Shown here piece after piece: positions 18,905-27,412 of a stretch of DNA of 64,000 bases. The DNA is from CAYFPX01 sp964501915 (GTDB taxonomy: Bacteria > Myxococcota_A > UBA796 > CAJQPC01): positions 1-64,000 of the forward strand of contig CAZCVP010000003.1 of NCBI GenBank assembly GCA_964501915.1. The letters run 5' to 3'. The translations under genes and the position numbers were made by a program. Numbering within the stretch: the stretch's first letter is position 1; each line of letters begins with the position of its first letter. A model generated the notes under the pieces. That model was not told where the DNA came from, did not search any database, and saw nothing but the letters and a program-made list of their open reading frames with translations.

Positions 18905-19291
18905 ATGCCAGCAGCCGCCCGCATGACCGACATGATGAAGCAGGACGCGCCCCACTGCCACGCGCCGATCCACCCGGCCGCACCCGTGCCCACCCCGGTC
19001 GCCCACCCCGCCCTGCCGCTGACCATCACCTCCGCCTGTGCGGCCACGGTGATGATCAACAAGATGCAGGCCGCCGTCGTGGGCGCCATGAGCACCCCCT
19101 GCATGCTGCCGAGCTGTGTGCCCGCCGGTCCCGGCACGGTGGCGATGGGCTCCTCGACGGTGATGATCACCAGCTTGCCCGCCGGACGCTCGGGGGACAT
19201 GACCGCCCACTCGAGCTGCGTGGCCCCGATCCCGGGCCCGACCGGCACCATCCAGTCCCCCTGCTCCACCGACGTCACGATCGGCGGGTGA
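18905..19291 (+). CDS. PAAR-like spike-tip protein
   Basis: A 128-residue protein with the Gly/Pro/Ser/Thr-rich strand pattern of the PAAR/DUF4150 cone: spaced His and Cys (DAPHCHAPIHPAAP), VGAMSTPCMLPSC, GPGTVAMGSSTVMI and GDMTAHSSC. PAAR proteins sharpen the VgrG spike of type VI secretion and related contractile systems and coordinate zinc. It is 11 bp downstream of the beta-prism protein. No sheath, tube or baseplate genes occur in the window, so the machine it serves, if any, lies elsewhere. Confidence 0.75.
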   Translation: MPAAARMTDMMKQDAPHCHAPIHPAAPVPTPVAHPALPLTITSACAATVMINKMQAAVVGAMSTPCMLPSCVPAGPGTVAMGSSTVMITSLPAGRSGDMTAHSSCVAPIPGPTGTIQSPCSTDVTIGG

Positions 19292-19304
19292 GCCGGAAGC
19301 CCCG

Positions 19305-20354
19305 TTGAGGCCCGAGCACCTCTCCCGGTTCCAGCCGGTCTGCCCCACATGCCGCCAGGCCGGCCGGTCGCTGGACGTGCTGGAGCTGGGTCCGGTCGTG
19401 CGCGAGGTGGACGGCGACGTGATCGAGGGCGTGCTGCTCTGCCCCGAGCCCACGTGTCGCAGGGAGCACCCCATCGTCGACGGCGTGCCGATCGTGGTGT
19501 CCGACATCCAGGCCTTCCTCACCAGCCAGCTCGACGCCATCCTGGCCCGGGAGGACCTCTCCCACCGGACCCGGTCGATGCTCGGCGACGGCCTGGCAGG
19601 CGACGCCTGGTTCCACGCGGATCGCAACATCGTCAGCTCCTACGCCCGCAGCCACTACGCCTCCCCCCGAAGAGGGGTCATGGAGCTGCTCACCGCCGGC
19701 CTGGAGCTGCTCGGGAACCCTCCGAGCGGGCTCTGGCTCGACGCCGGGTGCTCGGTGGGCCGCACCGCCTTCGAGCTCGCGGCCCGCACCGCTGAGCCCG
19801 TGCTGGCCGTCGATCTCAGCTTCTCGATGCTGCGGGTGGCCCGCCGGCTCCAGGTCCACGGCGAGACGAGGGTGCCCCTGCGTCGTGGGGGACTGGTCTG
19901 CGACGAGGTCCGGCTCACGGTGGAGACCCCCCACCGGGACCAGGTGAGCTTCTGGGCCTGCGATGCCACCGCGCTGCCGTTTCCCAACGCTCGCTTCGAC
20001 GGCGCCGTCAGCCTCAACGTCGTGGACTGCGTCCTGTCCCCGGTGACCCACCTCGCCGAGCTGGGGCGGGTGCTCGTCCCCGGAGGAGCGGCGATCCTCA
20101 CCACCCCCTACGACTGGACCGGCGGCGTGTCCCCGGTGGCCGGGTGGATCGGCGGCCACTCCCAGCGCTCCGAGAGCGGCGGGGACAGCGTGGTGGAGCT
20201 GCGTCGCCTGCTGTCGGAGGCCTCCCCGCCCGAGCTGGGCATCCGGCTCCGGCTGGAGTCGGACCGGGAGCGCATCCCCTGGCGCGTCCAGGTCCACGAC
20301 CGCTCAGCGATGGACTACGAGGTCCACCTGGTGCTGGCCCGCTCCAGGGGGTGA
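19305..20354 (+). CDS. SAM-dependent methyltransferase with N-terminal zinc-ribbon-like segment
   Basis: A 349-residue protein. The N-terminal 60 residues carry CPTC (near 13-16) and CPEPTC (near 46-51) followed by HPIVDGVPIV, like the Trm112-type segment fused to some class I methyltransferases. The methyltransferase core shows motif I LWLDAGCSVGRTAFEL, an acidic motif II AVDLSFSML, DATALPFPNARFDGAVS and the post-motif LVPGGAAIL. The start is TTG at 19305, 13 bp after the PAAR gene. The target is unknown. Confidence 0.82.
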   Translation: MRPEHLSRFQPVCPTCRQAGRSLDVLELGPVVREVDGDVIEGVLLCPEPTCRREHPIVDGVPIVVSDIQAFLTSQLDAILAREDLSHRTRSMLGDGLAGDAWFHADRNIVSSYARSHYASPRRGVMELLTAGLELLGNPPSGLWLDAGCSVGRTAFELAARTAEPVLAVDLSFSMLRVARRLQVHGETRVPLRRGGLVCDEVRLTVETPHRDQVSFWACDATALPFPNARFDGAVSLNVVDCVLSPVTHLAELGRVLVPGGAAILTTPYDWTGGVSPVAGWIGGHSQRSESGGDSVVELRRLLSEASPPELGIRLRLESDRERIPWRVQVHDRSAMDYEVHLVLARSRG

Positions 20355-21692
20355 TCAGGCCCGCCGGGCCAGCTCCCCGATGTGGTCCGTGGCCGCCGCC
20401 ACCCGCTCGGCGGAGGCCGTGGGGTCCAGGCGGGCCCGGTAGCGGCGCTCTCGCAGCGTCGTGAGCTGATCATAGGCCTCGCGAATGTCGTCGGGGGACA
20501 GCCCGGGCAGCCGCAGGATCGACTGGCGGTGGTTGGCCTCGAGGTCCAGGTAGTCCTCGGGCAGGTAGCCCTCGGTGCGACAGACCTGGAAGAGGTGCGT
20601 GCCCGGGTAGGGGTAGAAGACGAAGTACCCGAAGTCGAGCACCTCGAGCTCGCTCGCCAGCGCCACCGTCTCCTGGAGCTCCTCGCGGGTCTCCCCCGGC
20701 AGGCCGAGCATGTAGTTGGCGGTGACCATGATGCCGGCCTCCCGGGTCCAGCGGAAGACGTCCCGGAAGCGCTGGTTGCTCACCGGGCGCCGCATCACCT
20801 GGCGCCGGACCCGCTCGCTGCCGGCCTCCACGCCGTAGGTGATCTGCCTGCAGCCGGCCGCGGCGAGCATGCTCAGCAGCTCCTCGTTCACCGTCTCGAC
20901 CCGAGCGTGCAGCGCGAACGGCGTGCCCAGCCGCTCCCCGTAGACCCGACAGAACTCCCTCACCCAGCCGTGGTGGATGGTGAAGGTGTCGTCGAGGAAG
21001 ATGACGTAGGCGAGCTTGTCGGCGTCGCGGAGGACGAACAGCTCCTCCAGCACGCTGTCGTGGGAGCGGCGTCGACCGTAGCCTCCCCCCTCGGCCTGGT
21101 AGAGCTCGTCGTACATGCGAGCTCCGCAGTAGGTGCAGGGAAAGGGGCAGCCGCGCTGGGTGGCTACGTGGATCACGCCCGGACGCTCGTCGAGCAGGTC
21201 GCGGGCGACGAAGGGCAGGTCGTCCAGGGGCGCGAAGGGCGGCCGGAGCCTCGGTCTCGGGCCGCCGGGAAGCTGCAGGTTGGGCAGGCCCGCCGGGGAT
21301 CGACCCGCCTCCAGGGCCTCCACGAGGTCCAGCAGCGGCCCCTCGCCTTCGCCGAGGCAGACGAAGTCGACACCGGGGTTGGCGAGCACCGCGTCGGGGG
21401 AGAAGGTCGGGTGGAGCCCGCCAGCCACCACCGGGACCGACACCCGCTGCCGCAGACTCCGCAACAGCCGGCGGGCCCGCTGCCACTGGCGGGTCGTGAG
21501 GGAGACGCCGATGAGGTCCGGGCCCAGGGCGGCGACCTGCGCGGCGACCTCGTCGGGGCCGGTGTCGAGGCCCACGCGGCGGAAGTGGACCTCGTGGCCG
21601 TGCGCCCTCAGGAACGCGGCCAACAGGCCCGGCCCGAAGGAGGCCAGCGCCCAGGAGCGCTCGGTGTCGATCTCCAGGAAGAGCACACGCAT
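20355..21692 (-). CDS. B12-binding-domain radical SAM protein (paralog A)
   Basis: A 445-residue protein. Residues 1-135 are a cobalamin-binding Rossmann domain of the DxHxxG-lacking type (PVVAGGLHPTFSP, FVCLGEGEGPLLDLVEAL). The radical SAM domain has the iron-sulfur triad Cys182, Cys186 and Cys189 (GCPFPCTYC), then FLDDTFTIHHGW and YMLGLPGETREEL. Enzymes of this class (BchE/HpnP-like) carry out methylations or ring formations on lipids and tetrapyrroles. It aligns without gaps over the first 190 residues with the 445-residue protein at 23819. TAGGCT-N6-ATG suggests a leaderless mRNA. Confidence 0.9.
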   Translation of the reverse strand: MRVLFLEIDTERSWALASFGPGLLAAFLRAHGHEVHFRRVGLDTGPDEVAAQVAALGPDLIGVSLTTRQWQRARRLLRSLRQRVSVPVVAGGLHPTFSPDAVLANPGVDFVCLGEGEGPLLDLVEALEAGRSPAGLPNLQLPGGPRPRLRPPFAPLDDLPFVARDLLDERPGVIHVATQRGCPFPCTYCGARMYDELYQAEGGGYGRRRSHDSVLEELFVLRDADKLAYVIFLDDTFTIHHGWVREFCRVYGERLGTPFALHARVETVNEELLSMLAAAGCRQITYGVEAGSERVRRQVMRRPVSNQRFRDVFRWTREAGIMVTANYMLGLPGETREELQETVALASELEVLDFGYFVFYPYPGTHLFQVCRTEGYLPEDYLDLEANHRQSILRLPGLSPDDIREAYDQLTTLRERRYRARLDPTASAERVAAATDHIGELARRA

Positions 21693-21698
21693 CGGCTC

Positions 21699-21704
21699 AG
21701 CCTA
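21699..21704 (-). promoter_or_regulatory. -10 box of a probable leaderless mRNA (radical SAM paralog A)
   Basis: TAGGCT (minus strand) lies exactly 6 nt upstream of the ATG at 21692, with no Shine-Dalgarno. Confidence 0.45.
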
Positions 21705-21710
21705 TGTCGA

Positions 21711-23741
21711 TCAGAGGTCCAGCGTCTCCGGGACCCAGTCGCCGCTGCCCTGGTCGACCACCACGTGGATCCGCGGTCCCTCGAGCTGCAGGCTGCGCAG
21801 TCGGGGTGACGCGGTGCCCTGGCAGTCGGCCGAGGCTTCGCCGCCGAGCGAGCAGACGACGGCCTCGCCCCGCTCGGCGTCCCAGGCCCCGAACACGACC
21901 TCGTGGCCGCGGGCCACGGGGGCGAGGTGGGGCAGGAGGGGCGGGATCTCGGCCGGCACCTCGGTCTGTTGCCAGGTCCGGCCTCCGTCCGCCGAGCGGG
22001 CCCGCACGAGCCACGTGGTGTCCTGACCCTGGCCGACGGCCGCGACGTGCACGATGCCGTCGGTGTCCACCGAGAGGCTGGGGTGCTCGATGCGCCAGCT
22101 CCAGTCGTCGCCGGGAGCCTCCAGCTCCAGGCGGGACAGCGGCGACCAGGTCCCCGTCTCCAGCGAGAGTCGGGCCACGTAGAGCCGCCGCGCATGGCGG
22201 GACTCCCGCCCGGGCTCCCCGGCCGCCACCACCGCCACGATCTCGCTGCCGGCGCGGACCGCCGTCACGTCGGTGGCGAAGCTCACGAGCACGTGCAGGT
22301 CCATCCGCTCCCAGGCGCCGTCGTGCCACCAGGCGGCTCGCAGGGCCTCGTCGCCCTCCTTGCCGCCGACGACGGTGCCCTCGGGGTTGTGGGACCACAG
22401 GGCCACGAGGCCTTCGTCGCCGTCCGAGAGCAGCGCCGGCCTCCAGTGCGGTGCGACCTCCGTCCAGGGCAGGGCCAGGTCCTCGACCGGACCGTCGCCG
22501 ACCCGGGCGTGGCAGGCCGCCACCCAGGGGGCGGTGCTGGCGTCGGCATCCAGGGCCATCGAGCGGTGGCAGAGCCAGTCCCGATCCCCGTCCTGCAGGC
22601 CCGCCAGGCCGCCGGCGAGCACCGCCTCCGGGGGACTGAGCCGCTCACCGTCCAGGCGGACCTCGCTCCGATGATCCCGGTCGTCCAGGAACACCACCTC
22701 GGCCACCGAGTCCTCCAGCACCACCCGCTCCGCCACGCCGGTGCGATCCACGGGCAGGTCCTGGCTGAAGAAGTCCCGGGCGACGCGTCCCTCGGCCCAG
22801 GGCAGGTCGATGTCCAGCAGGGCTGCGGCCGTCGGGGCCAGGTCCTCGAGCAGCAGGGGCGTGTCCAGAGCACGGTCCGCCTCGACCCCGGGGCCCATCA
22901 CGAACCAGGGGATGCCGCGGCAGCCCAGGCAGGCGTCGCCGTGGCTCTGCCAGGGCGGATCCGTCCCCGCCTCGTGGTGACGCCCGTGGTCGGAGACGAC
23001 GAAGACCCAGGCGTCCTCCTGGGTGGCCCTGCGCTCGTAGAGCCAGGCGACGAAGTCCGGCAGGCGCTGGTCGAGGATCTCCAGGTGATCGGCGTAGGTG
23101 TGCTCGCCGACCCCGTGGGTGGCGCGATCGACCTGGTGGAGGTTGGCCACGAGCAGGGCCGGCTGGCGGCGGCTCACCAGGGTCTCCAGCACGTCGAAGA
23201 CCACGTTGTCCTTGGTTCCCCCGCGCTCGACGTCCACGTCGGGGGCCTGGTCACCGACGAGCCGGAAGTTGGCGCCCAGCTCGTAGCCCATGCCCGGAGT
23301 GTTGCTGCTGGCCATCGGCTGGACCAGCGACGCGTTGGCGGCAAAGGACACGCGCTGCTTGGAGATGCCCTTCTGGATCCTCAGCTCCTCGAAGATCGTC
23401 GGCAGCTCCGGGCGGTAGGCGCCGGGCTCGTCCAGGACCTCGTAGTTGCCGAAGGCCTGGCGCACGCCGCTGAGCATCGTGGCGTGGCCGGGCCCGGTCA
23501 GGGTGAGGCCGGCGGAGTGCACGTGGGTGGCCCGGGAGCCCTGGGGAACGAGCTGCTCCCAGGTCCGTGGCATCAGCTCCGACGGGGGGCCGTCGACCAC
23601 CTGGGACCAGGTGTCCCCGAAGGACTCCTCGTCGCGGACCCCGTCGAGGACCAGCACGACGACCCGCGGGCCGTCATAGGGACTGTGCTCCACGGCAGGC
23701 CGACAGCCGCCGAGCGCGATGGCAAGGAAGAGGCTCGTCAT
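21711..23741 (-). CDS. Alkaline-phosphatase-superfamily lipoprotein (nucleotide pyrophosphatase/phosphodiesterase-like)
   Basis: A 676-residue protein. The signal peptide ends in the lipobox ALGGC near residue 13, so I start at the ATG at 23741; upstream in-frame codons have non-coding character. The metal-site motifs follow: VVVLVLDGVRDEES, LTGPGHATMLSG (nucleophile Thr in the GHAT loop) and FVVSDHGRHHEAG. A second half (from about residue 430) is WD/BNR-like with repeated AW.D and SADGGRTWQQTE, a sialidase-type Asp-box. It is likely a surface phosphodiesterase or sulfatase. Confidence 0.82.
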   Translation of the reverse strand: MTSLFLAIALGGCRPAVEHSPYDGPRVVVLVLDGVRDEESFGDTWSQVVDGPPSELMPRTWEQLVPQGSRATHVHSAGLTLTGPGHATMLSGVRQAFGNYEVLDEPGAYRPELPTIFEELRIQKGISKQRVSFAANASLVQPMASSNTPGMGYELGANFRLVGDQAPDVDVERGGTKDNVVFDVLETLVSRRQPALLVANLHQVDRATHGVGEHTYADHLEILDQRLPDFVAWLYERRATQEDAWVFVVSDHGRHHEAGTDPPWQSHGDACLGCRGIPWFVMGPGVEADRALDTPLLLEDLAPTAAALLDIDLPWAEGRVARDFFSQDLPVDRTGVAERVVLEDSVAEVVFLDDRDHRSEVRLDGERLSPPEAVLAGGLAGLQDGDRDWLCHRSMALDADASTAPWVAACHARVGDGPVEDLALPWTEVAPHWRPALLSDGDEGLVALWSHNPEGTVVGGKEGDEALRAAWWHDGAWERMDLHVLVSFATDVTAVRAGSEIVAVVAAGEPGRESRHARRLYVARLSLETGTWSPLSRLELEAPGDDWSWRIEHPSLSVDTDGIVHVAAVGQGQDTTWLVRARSADGGRTWQQTEVPAEIPPLLPHLAPVARGHEVVFGAWDAERGEAVVCSLGGEASADCQGTASPRLRSLQLEGPRIHVVVDQGSGDWVPETLDL

Positions 23742-23818
23742 CCCGACCCCGGGGAAGTGGGGCGAACGATAGCCGAGGGCCCGGCGGGGCCGTGGTAACA
23801 ACAGCGGGGAGGATCGCG

Positions 23819-25156
23819 GTGCGGGTCCTGTTCCTCGAGATCGACACCGAGGCCGACTGGGCGGTCGCCTCGATGGGTCCCGGCTGTGTGGGAGCCTTCC
23901 TGCGGCGAGGGGGCCACGAGGCCGGCCTGCTCCGGGCTCCCTACGGCACCAGCGCCGAGGCGCTGAGGTCCCGGGTCGTCGCGCACGAGCCCGACGTGCT
24001 GGCCCTGTCCTTGGTGTCCAAGCAGTGGCCCGAGGCCCGGCGCCTGGTGGCCGAGCTGCGACCGCTCCTCGAGCTGCCGGTGGTCGCCGGAGGACTCCAC
24101 CCCACGTTCTCGCCGGAGCAGGTCCTGGCCAGCCCTGGCTTCGACTATGTCTGCCTCGGCGAGGGCGAAGAGCCGATGCTGGACCTGGTGGAGGCGCTGG
24201 CCGGCGGCGCACCCACCGCCGGCATCGCCAACATCTGGAAGGCCGGGGCCCCACGACCCGCGCTCCGGCCCCCGTTCGAGCCGATCGACGACTTCCCCTG
24301 GATGGCCCGGGACCTGCTCGACGAGAGGCCCGGCGTGATCCACATGTTCACGCAGCGCGGCTGCCCCTTCGACTGCACCTACTGCGCGGCTCGCACCTGG
24401 GCCGACCTCTACGAGGACAGCGGCGCCTCCTACGGCCGTCGCCGGTCGACCGGGGACGTGCTCGCCGAGCTGCGGTCGATCCGCGACAGCGGTCCTGTGG
24501 TCTGGGTGAGCTTCCTCGACGACACCTTCACGATCCACCAGGGCTGGCTGCGGGACTTCTGCGCCCGCTACCGGACCGAGATCGGGGTGGACTTCTCCGT
24601 GCTGGCTCGCGTGGAGACCGTGGACCAGCGCGGCATCGAGCGCCTCGCCGAAGCGGGCTGCAAGATGATCACCTACGGCATCGAGAGCGGCAGCTACCGC
24701 GTCCGCAAGCGCATCATGCACCGCCCGGCCACCAACGCCCGCATCGCCGACGTGATCCGTTGGACCCAGGAGGCGGGCATCCTGTCGATCTGCGGCTACA
24801 TGCTCGGCCTGCCGGGCGAGACGCGGGACGACCTGGAGGCCACCCTCGACTTCGCGCGAGAGCTCAACGCCTACGACCTCGCCTGCTACGTCTTCTACCC
24901 CTTCCGGGGGACCGAGCTGCACCGGGTCTGCGAGCAGGAGGGCCTGCTGCCCCCGGACTTCGACGACCTCCCCGCCAACCACCGGAGGTCGATCCTGAAC
25001 CTGCCGGACCTCACACCCGAGGACATCGAAGACACCTACCAGCGCTTCGCAGCCCTGCGGCTCGAGACCTGGACGGCCCGCCTGGGCGAAGCGCCCGACA
25101 GCGCACACACAGGCGCGATCGCCGCCCATGTGGAGAAGATCGCGACCACGTTCTGA
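23819..25156 (+). CDS. B12-binding-domain radical SAM protein (paralog B)
   Basis: 445 residues, the same length as paralog A and collinear with it: B12-type Rossmann domain (PVVAGGLHPTFSPEQVLA, YVCLGEGEEPMLDL), cluster cysteines Cys182, Cys186 and Cys189 (GCPFDCTYC), FLDDTFTIHQGW, GIESGSYRVRKRIM and MLGLPGETRDDL. GTG start at 23819 with GGGGAGGA 5 bp upstream. It lies on the opposite strand to paralog A, the two flanking the phosphodiesterase lipoprotein, and is convergent with a sulfatase gene. The substrate is unknown. Confidence 0.9.
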   Translation: MRVLFLEIDTEADWAVASMGPGCVGAFLRRGGHEAGLLRAPYGTSAEALRSRVVAHEPDVLALSLVSKQWPEARRLVAELRPLLELPVVAGGLHPTFSPEQVLASPGFDYVCLGEGEEPMLDLVEALAGGAPTAGIANIWKAGAPRPALRPPFEPIDDFPWMARDLLDERPGVIHMFTQRGCPFDCTYCAARTWADLYEDSGASYGRRRSTGDVLAELRSIRDSGPVVWVSFLDDTFTIHQGWLRDFCARYRTEIGVDFSVLARVETVDQRGIERLAEAGCKMITYGIESGSYRVRKRIMHRPATNARIADVIRWTQEAGILSICGYMLGLPGETRDDLEATLDFARELNAYDLACYVFYPFRGTELHRVCEQEGLLPPDFDDLPANHRRSILNLPDLTPEDIEDTYQRFAALRLETWTARLGEAPDSAHTGAIAAHVEKIATTF

Positions 25157-25166
25157 CCGCTCCGGT

Positions 25167-26507
25167 TCAGAGGCCCTGCGGCGCCTCGTGGTCCACGAAG
25201 ACCGCCGCCCGCTCGACCTCCTGCCTCATCCGCTCCACGAGGCAGCCCTTGCCGGGCAGGCCCTCGCTCATGCGGTCGGTCGCCTCGTGGGGATCCGTGG
25301 AGGCGTCGAAGAGCCTCCAGCGACCCGACCAGTCATAGAGCAGGCGCAGCTTGTCGCGCTCCAGCGACAGCCCGGGCGATCCCTCTGGGGAGTGGTGGAA
25401 GGAGAGCCGGTAGCGATCGGCGGGGGCGGTGCCGACGGGGACGCCGGTGAACCCGTCGCGGGGGGGCAGGTCCGCCGCCGCGAACAGCGTCGGCAAGAGG
25501 TCGATCGTGGAGACCGGACCCTCCCAGCGAAGCGGCTCCGACCCCGGCACCCGGATGGCGGCGATGCCCGCCAGCTCCTCGACGTGCAGGCTCTTGGCGT
25601 GGCGGAAGCGGTGGTGCTCCCAGAACTGCTCGCCGTGGTCGCTGAACAACGCCACGACCGTGTGCTCGAGCGCCCCCCTCGCCTCCAGGTCGTCGAAGAG
25701 GCGGCCCAGGTGGTCGTCCAGGTCGCGGATCTCCCCGGCGTAGCGCACCTCGATGTGCTGGAGCACCAGCGCCTGGGTGTCGGCGTCGAGCAGGGGGTAG
25801 ATGTCCTGGATGACGGAGACGTCGCCGGCGTCTCCGAGATCCCAGTCCAGCGGCTCCAGGTCCTCGAGGGCCTCCAGGTAGGCCTCCGGGGGGTCGTAGG
25901 GGTCGTGGGGCTCCACGTAGTGCAGGTGCAGCATCCAGGGCGCGTCGGGGGCCTGGGCCTCCAGGGTGTCGAGGGTCTCCAGGGCCGCCGTGTGGATGGC
26001 ACCGGCGTCGAGCCCGAGGGCGCTGGCGTCCAGGTCGTGGCCGGCGCCGGTGGCGTAGCGGCGGCTCATGTAGGGGCTGGCCGAGACCAGGCCGGTGACG
26101 TAGCCCCCCTCGGACCACCAGACCGGCGCGAGCACGGTGTCGTCCGGCAGGCCCTTGTCCGGGGTGTTCGGTCGGATGTCGAGCCCCAGGTCGATGGCGG
26201 TCTGGCCGCCCTGGGCACAGGCCATCGCACCCAGGGTCCAATTCGAGCAGGACCGGAAGTCGTCGAAGCGGATCGCGCTCTCCAGGAAGCCGTCGAGGAA
26301 GGGGCTGACGTCGGTGCCGGCGTAGAGACCCACCCGGTCGCGCCGCAGGGTGTCGATGGAGATCACCAGCACGTCGTAGGGCTCGCCCTCCGAAGGCGAC
26401 ACGAGCGCCTCGCCCCCCTGGCCGACCACCTCGCAGGGGGTCGGGTGGGCGGTGTCCGAAGCGCCGCCCTGGCAGCCGAGGAGCGCGGTGAGCAGGAGCG
26501 GGATCAC
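25167..26507 (-). CDS. Sulfatase-fold lipoprotein
   Basis: A 446-residue alkaline-phosphatase/sulfatase superfamily protein. The signal ends in the lipobox ALLGC (Cys12). Metal motifs are VLVISIDTLRRDRVGLYG-like (Asp near 53), HYVEPHDPYDPP and ALFSDHGEQFWEH. The expected catalytic C/S-x-P-S-R site reads SCSNWTLGAMACA, keeping Cys-Ser but lacking the Pro and Arg needed for formylglycine conversion, so it may use Ser or Thr directly or be a phosphatase. GTG start. Convergent with radical SAM paralog B, and 21 bp downstream of the hypothetical exported protein. Confidence 0.85.
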   Translation of the reverse strand: MIPLLLTALLGCQGGASDTAHPTPCEVVGQGGEALVSPSEGEPYDVLVISIDTLRRDRVGLYAGTDVSPFLDGFLESAIRFDDFRSCSNWTLGAMACAQGGQTAIDLGLDIRPNTPDKGLPDDTVLAPVWWSEGGYVTGLVSASPYMSRRYATGAGHDLDASALGLDAGAIHTAALETLDTLEAQAPDAPWMLHLHYVEPHDPYDPPEAYLEALEDLEPLDWDLGDAGDVSVIQDIYPLLDADTQALVLQHIEVRYAGEIRDLDDHLGRLFDDLEARGALEHTVVALFSDHGEQFWEHHRFRHAKSLHVEELAGIAAIRVPGSEPLRWEGPVSTIDLLPTLFAAADLPPRDGFTGVPVGTAPADRYRLSFHHSPEGSPGLSLERDKLRLLYDWSGRWRLFDASTDPHEATDRMSEGLPGKGCLVERMRQEVERAAVFVDHEAPQGL

Positions 26508-26528
26508 GAGAGGTCTCGGGTGCGGACG

Positions 26529-27359
26529 TCAGAACCGTCCGGTGATCCCGACCCCGTTGCCGCTGAAGTGGACGCGGGCGCCGCGCTCGCCGTCGGTGAG
26601 CTTGATGCCTGTCATGCTGGCCCCCAGCGCGATGTGGACCAGGCCCACGACCGCCACGCCGTGCAGGACCAGCTCCACGGTGTCGCCGGATCGACTCGCC
26701 GCGGCTTCGGCGGCGGCCGTGATCACGACGCCGGTGCCGAGCAGGCCGAGTCCCGTCAAGAACCAGGCCTCCTCGGAGCCGAAGAGCAGCACCAGCTCCA
26801 CGCCGGAGTCCCAGTCGTCGTCGTAGGTGCCATGGCCCTTGTTGGCCTCGGGCTCCGGCGAGATCCGCACCGGGACCGAGGCCACCTGGCCGGAGAGAGC
26901 GCAGTCGTAGCGCCCGAGGGGGCCGTAGTGCACCGCCTGGACGAAGGACGGATCGCCGAGGAGCGTGTCCATGGCCTCGAGCCAGGTGGCTCGGGAGGCC
27001 TCGGCGGGATCCGGACCCACACCGCGGGACTCGGTCTGCCAGACCGGGTCGTTGCCGGGCACCATGAGGTGCCAGCGGACCCAGGCCGAGCAGTGGACCT
27101 GCCCCCGGCGCTCGGTGCAGCCGGAGGCTACGACCGTGGGACGCAGCCGCAGCTCGGCGGTGGAGTCCGGCTCGACGACGTGGCCGGCCTGCCGCATCCG
27201 GGAGGTCATGTCCCCCCGCCAGCCGGCGGGGATCTGGAGGCGGACTCCGTGCCCCTCCAGCTCGACCTGGGGAGACGCCAGGGCGACCGACGCGGTGTGG
27301 CCCGACTCGACCTCGATGGCCGCCGCCAGCGCGGCGCTCAGGGCGAACGTCCAGACCAC
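26529..27359 (-). CDS. Exported hypothetical protein
   Basis: 276 residues. It starts VWTFALSAALAAAIEVESGHT, a signal peptide, and has a central beta-rich domain with one disulfide-capable pair (GCTERRGQVHC) and two hydrophobic helices near 205-245. It ends in an outer-membrane-like VHFSGNGVGITGRF. GTG start with GGGGAGGAGGG about 11 nt upstream. A -10-like TACGCT lies further upstream and overlaps the divergent promoter region of the molybdenum hydroxylase. No known family. Confidence 0.6.
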   Translation of the reverse strand: MVWTFALSAALAAAIEVESGHTASVALASPQVELEGHGVRLQIPAGWRGDMTSRMRQAGHVVEPDSTAELRLRPTVVASGCTERRGQVHCSAWVRWHLMVPGNDPVWQTESRGVGPDPAEASRATWLEAMDTLLGDPSFVQAVHYGPLGRYDCALSGQVASVPVRISPEPEANKGHGTYDDDWDSGVELVLLFGSEEAWFLTGLGLLGTGVVITAAAEAAASRSGDTVELVLHGVAVVGLVHIALGASMTGIKLTDGERGARVHFSGNGVGITGRF

Positions 27360-27412
27360 CGACCGGCCCTCCTCCCCGCAGCGTAGCCGATTCCGCTAAG
27401 CTTCGGCCGCCG

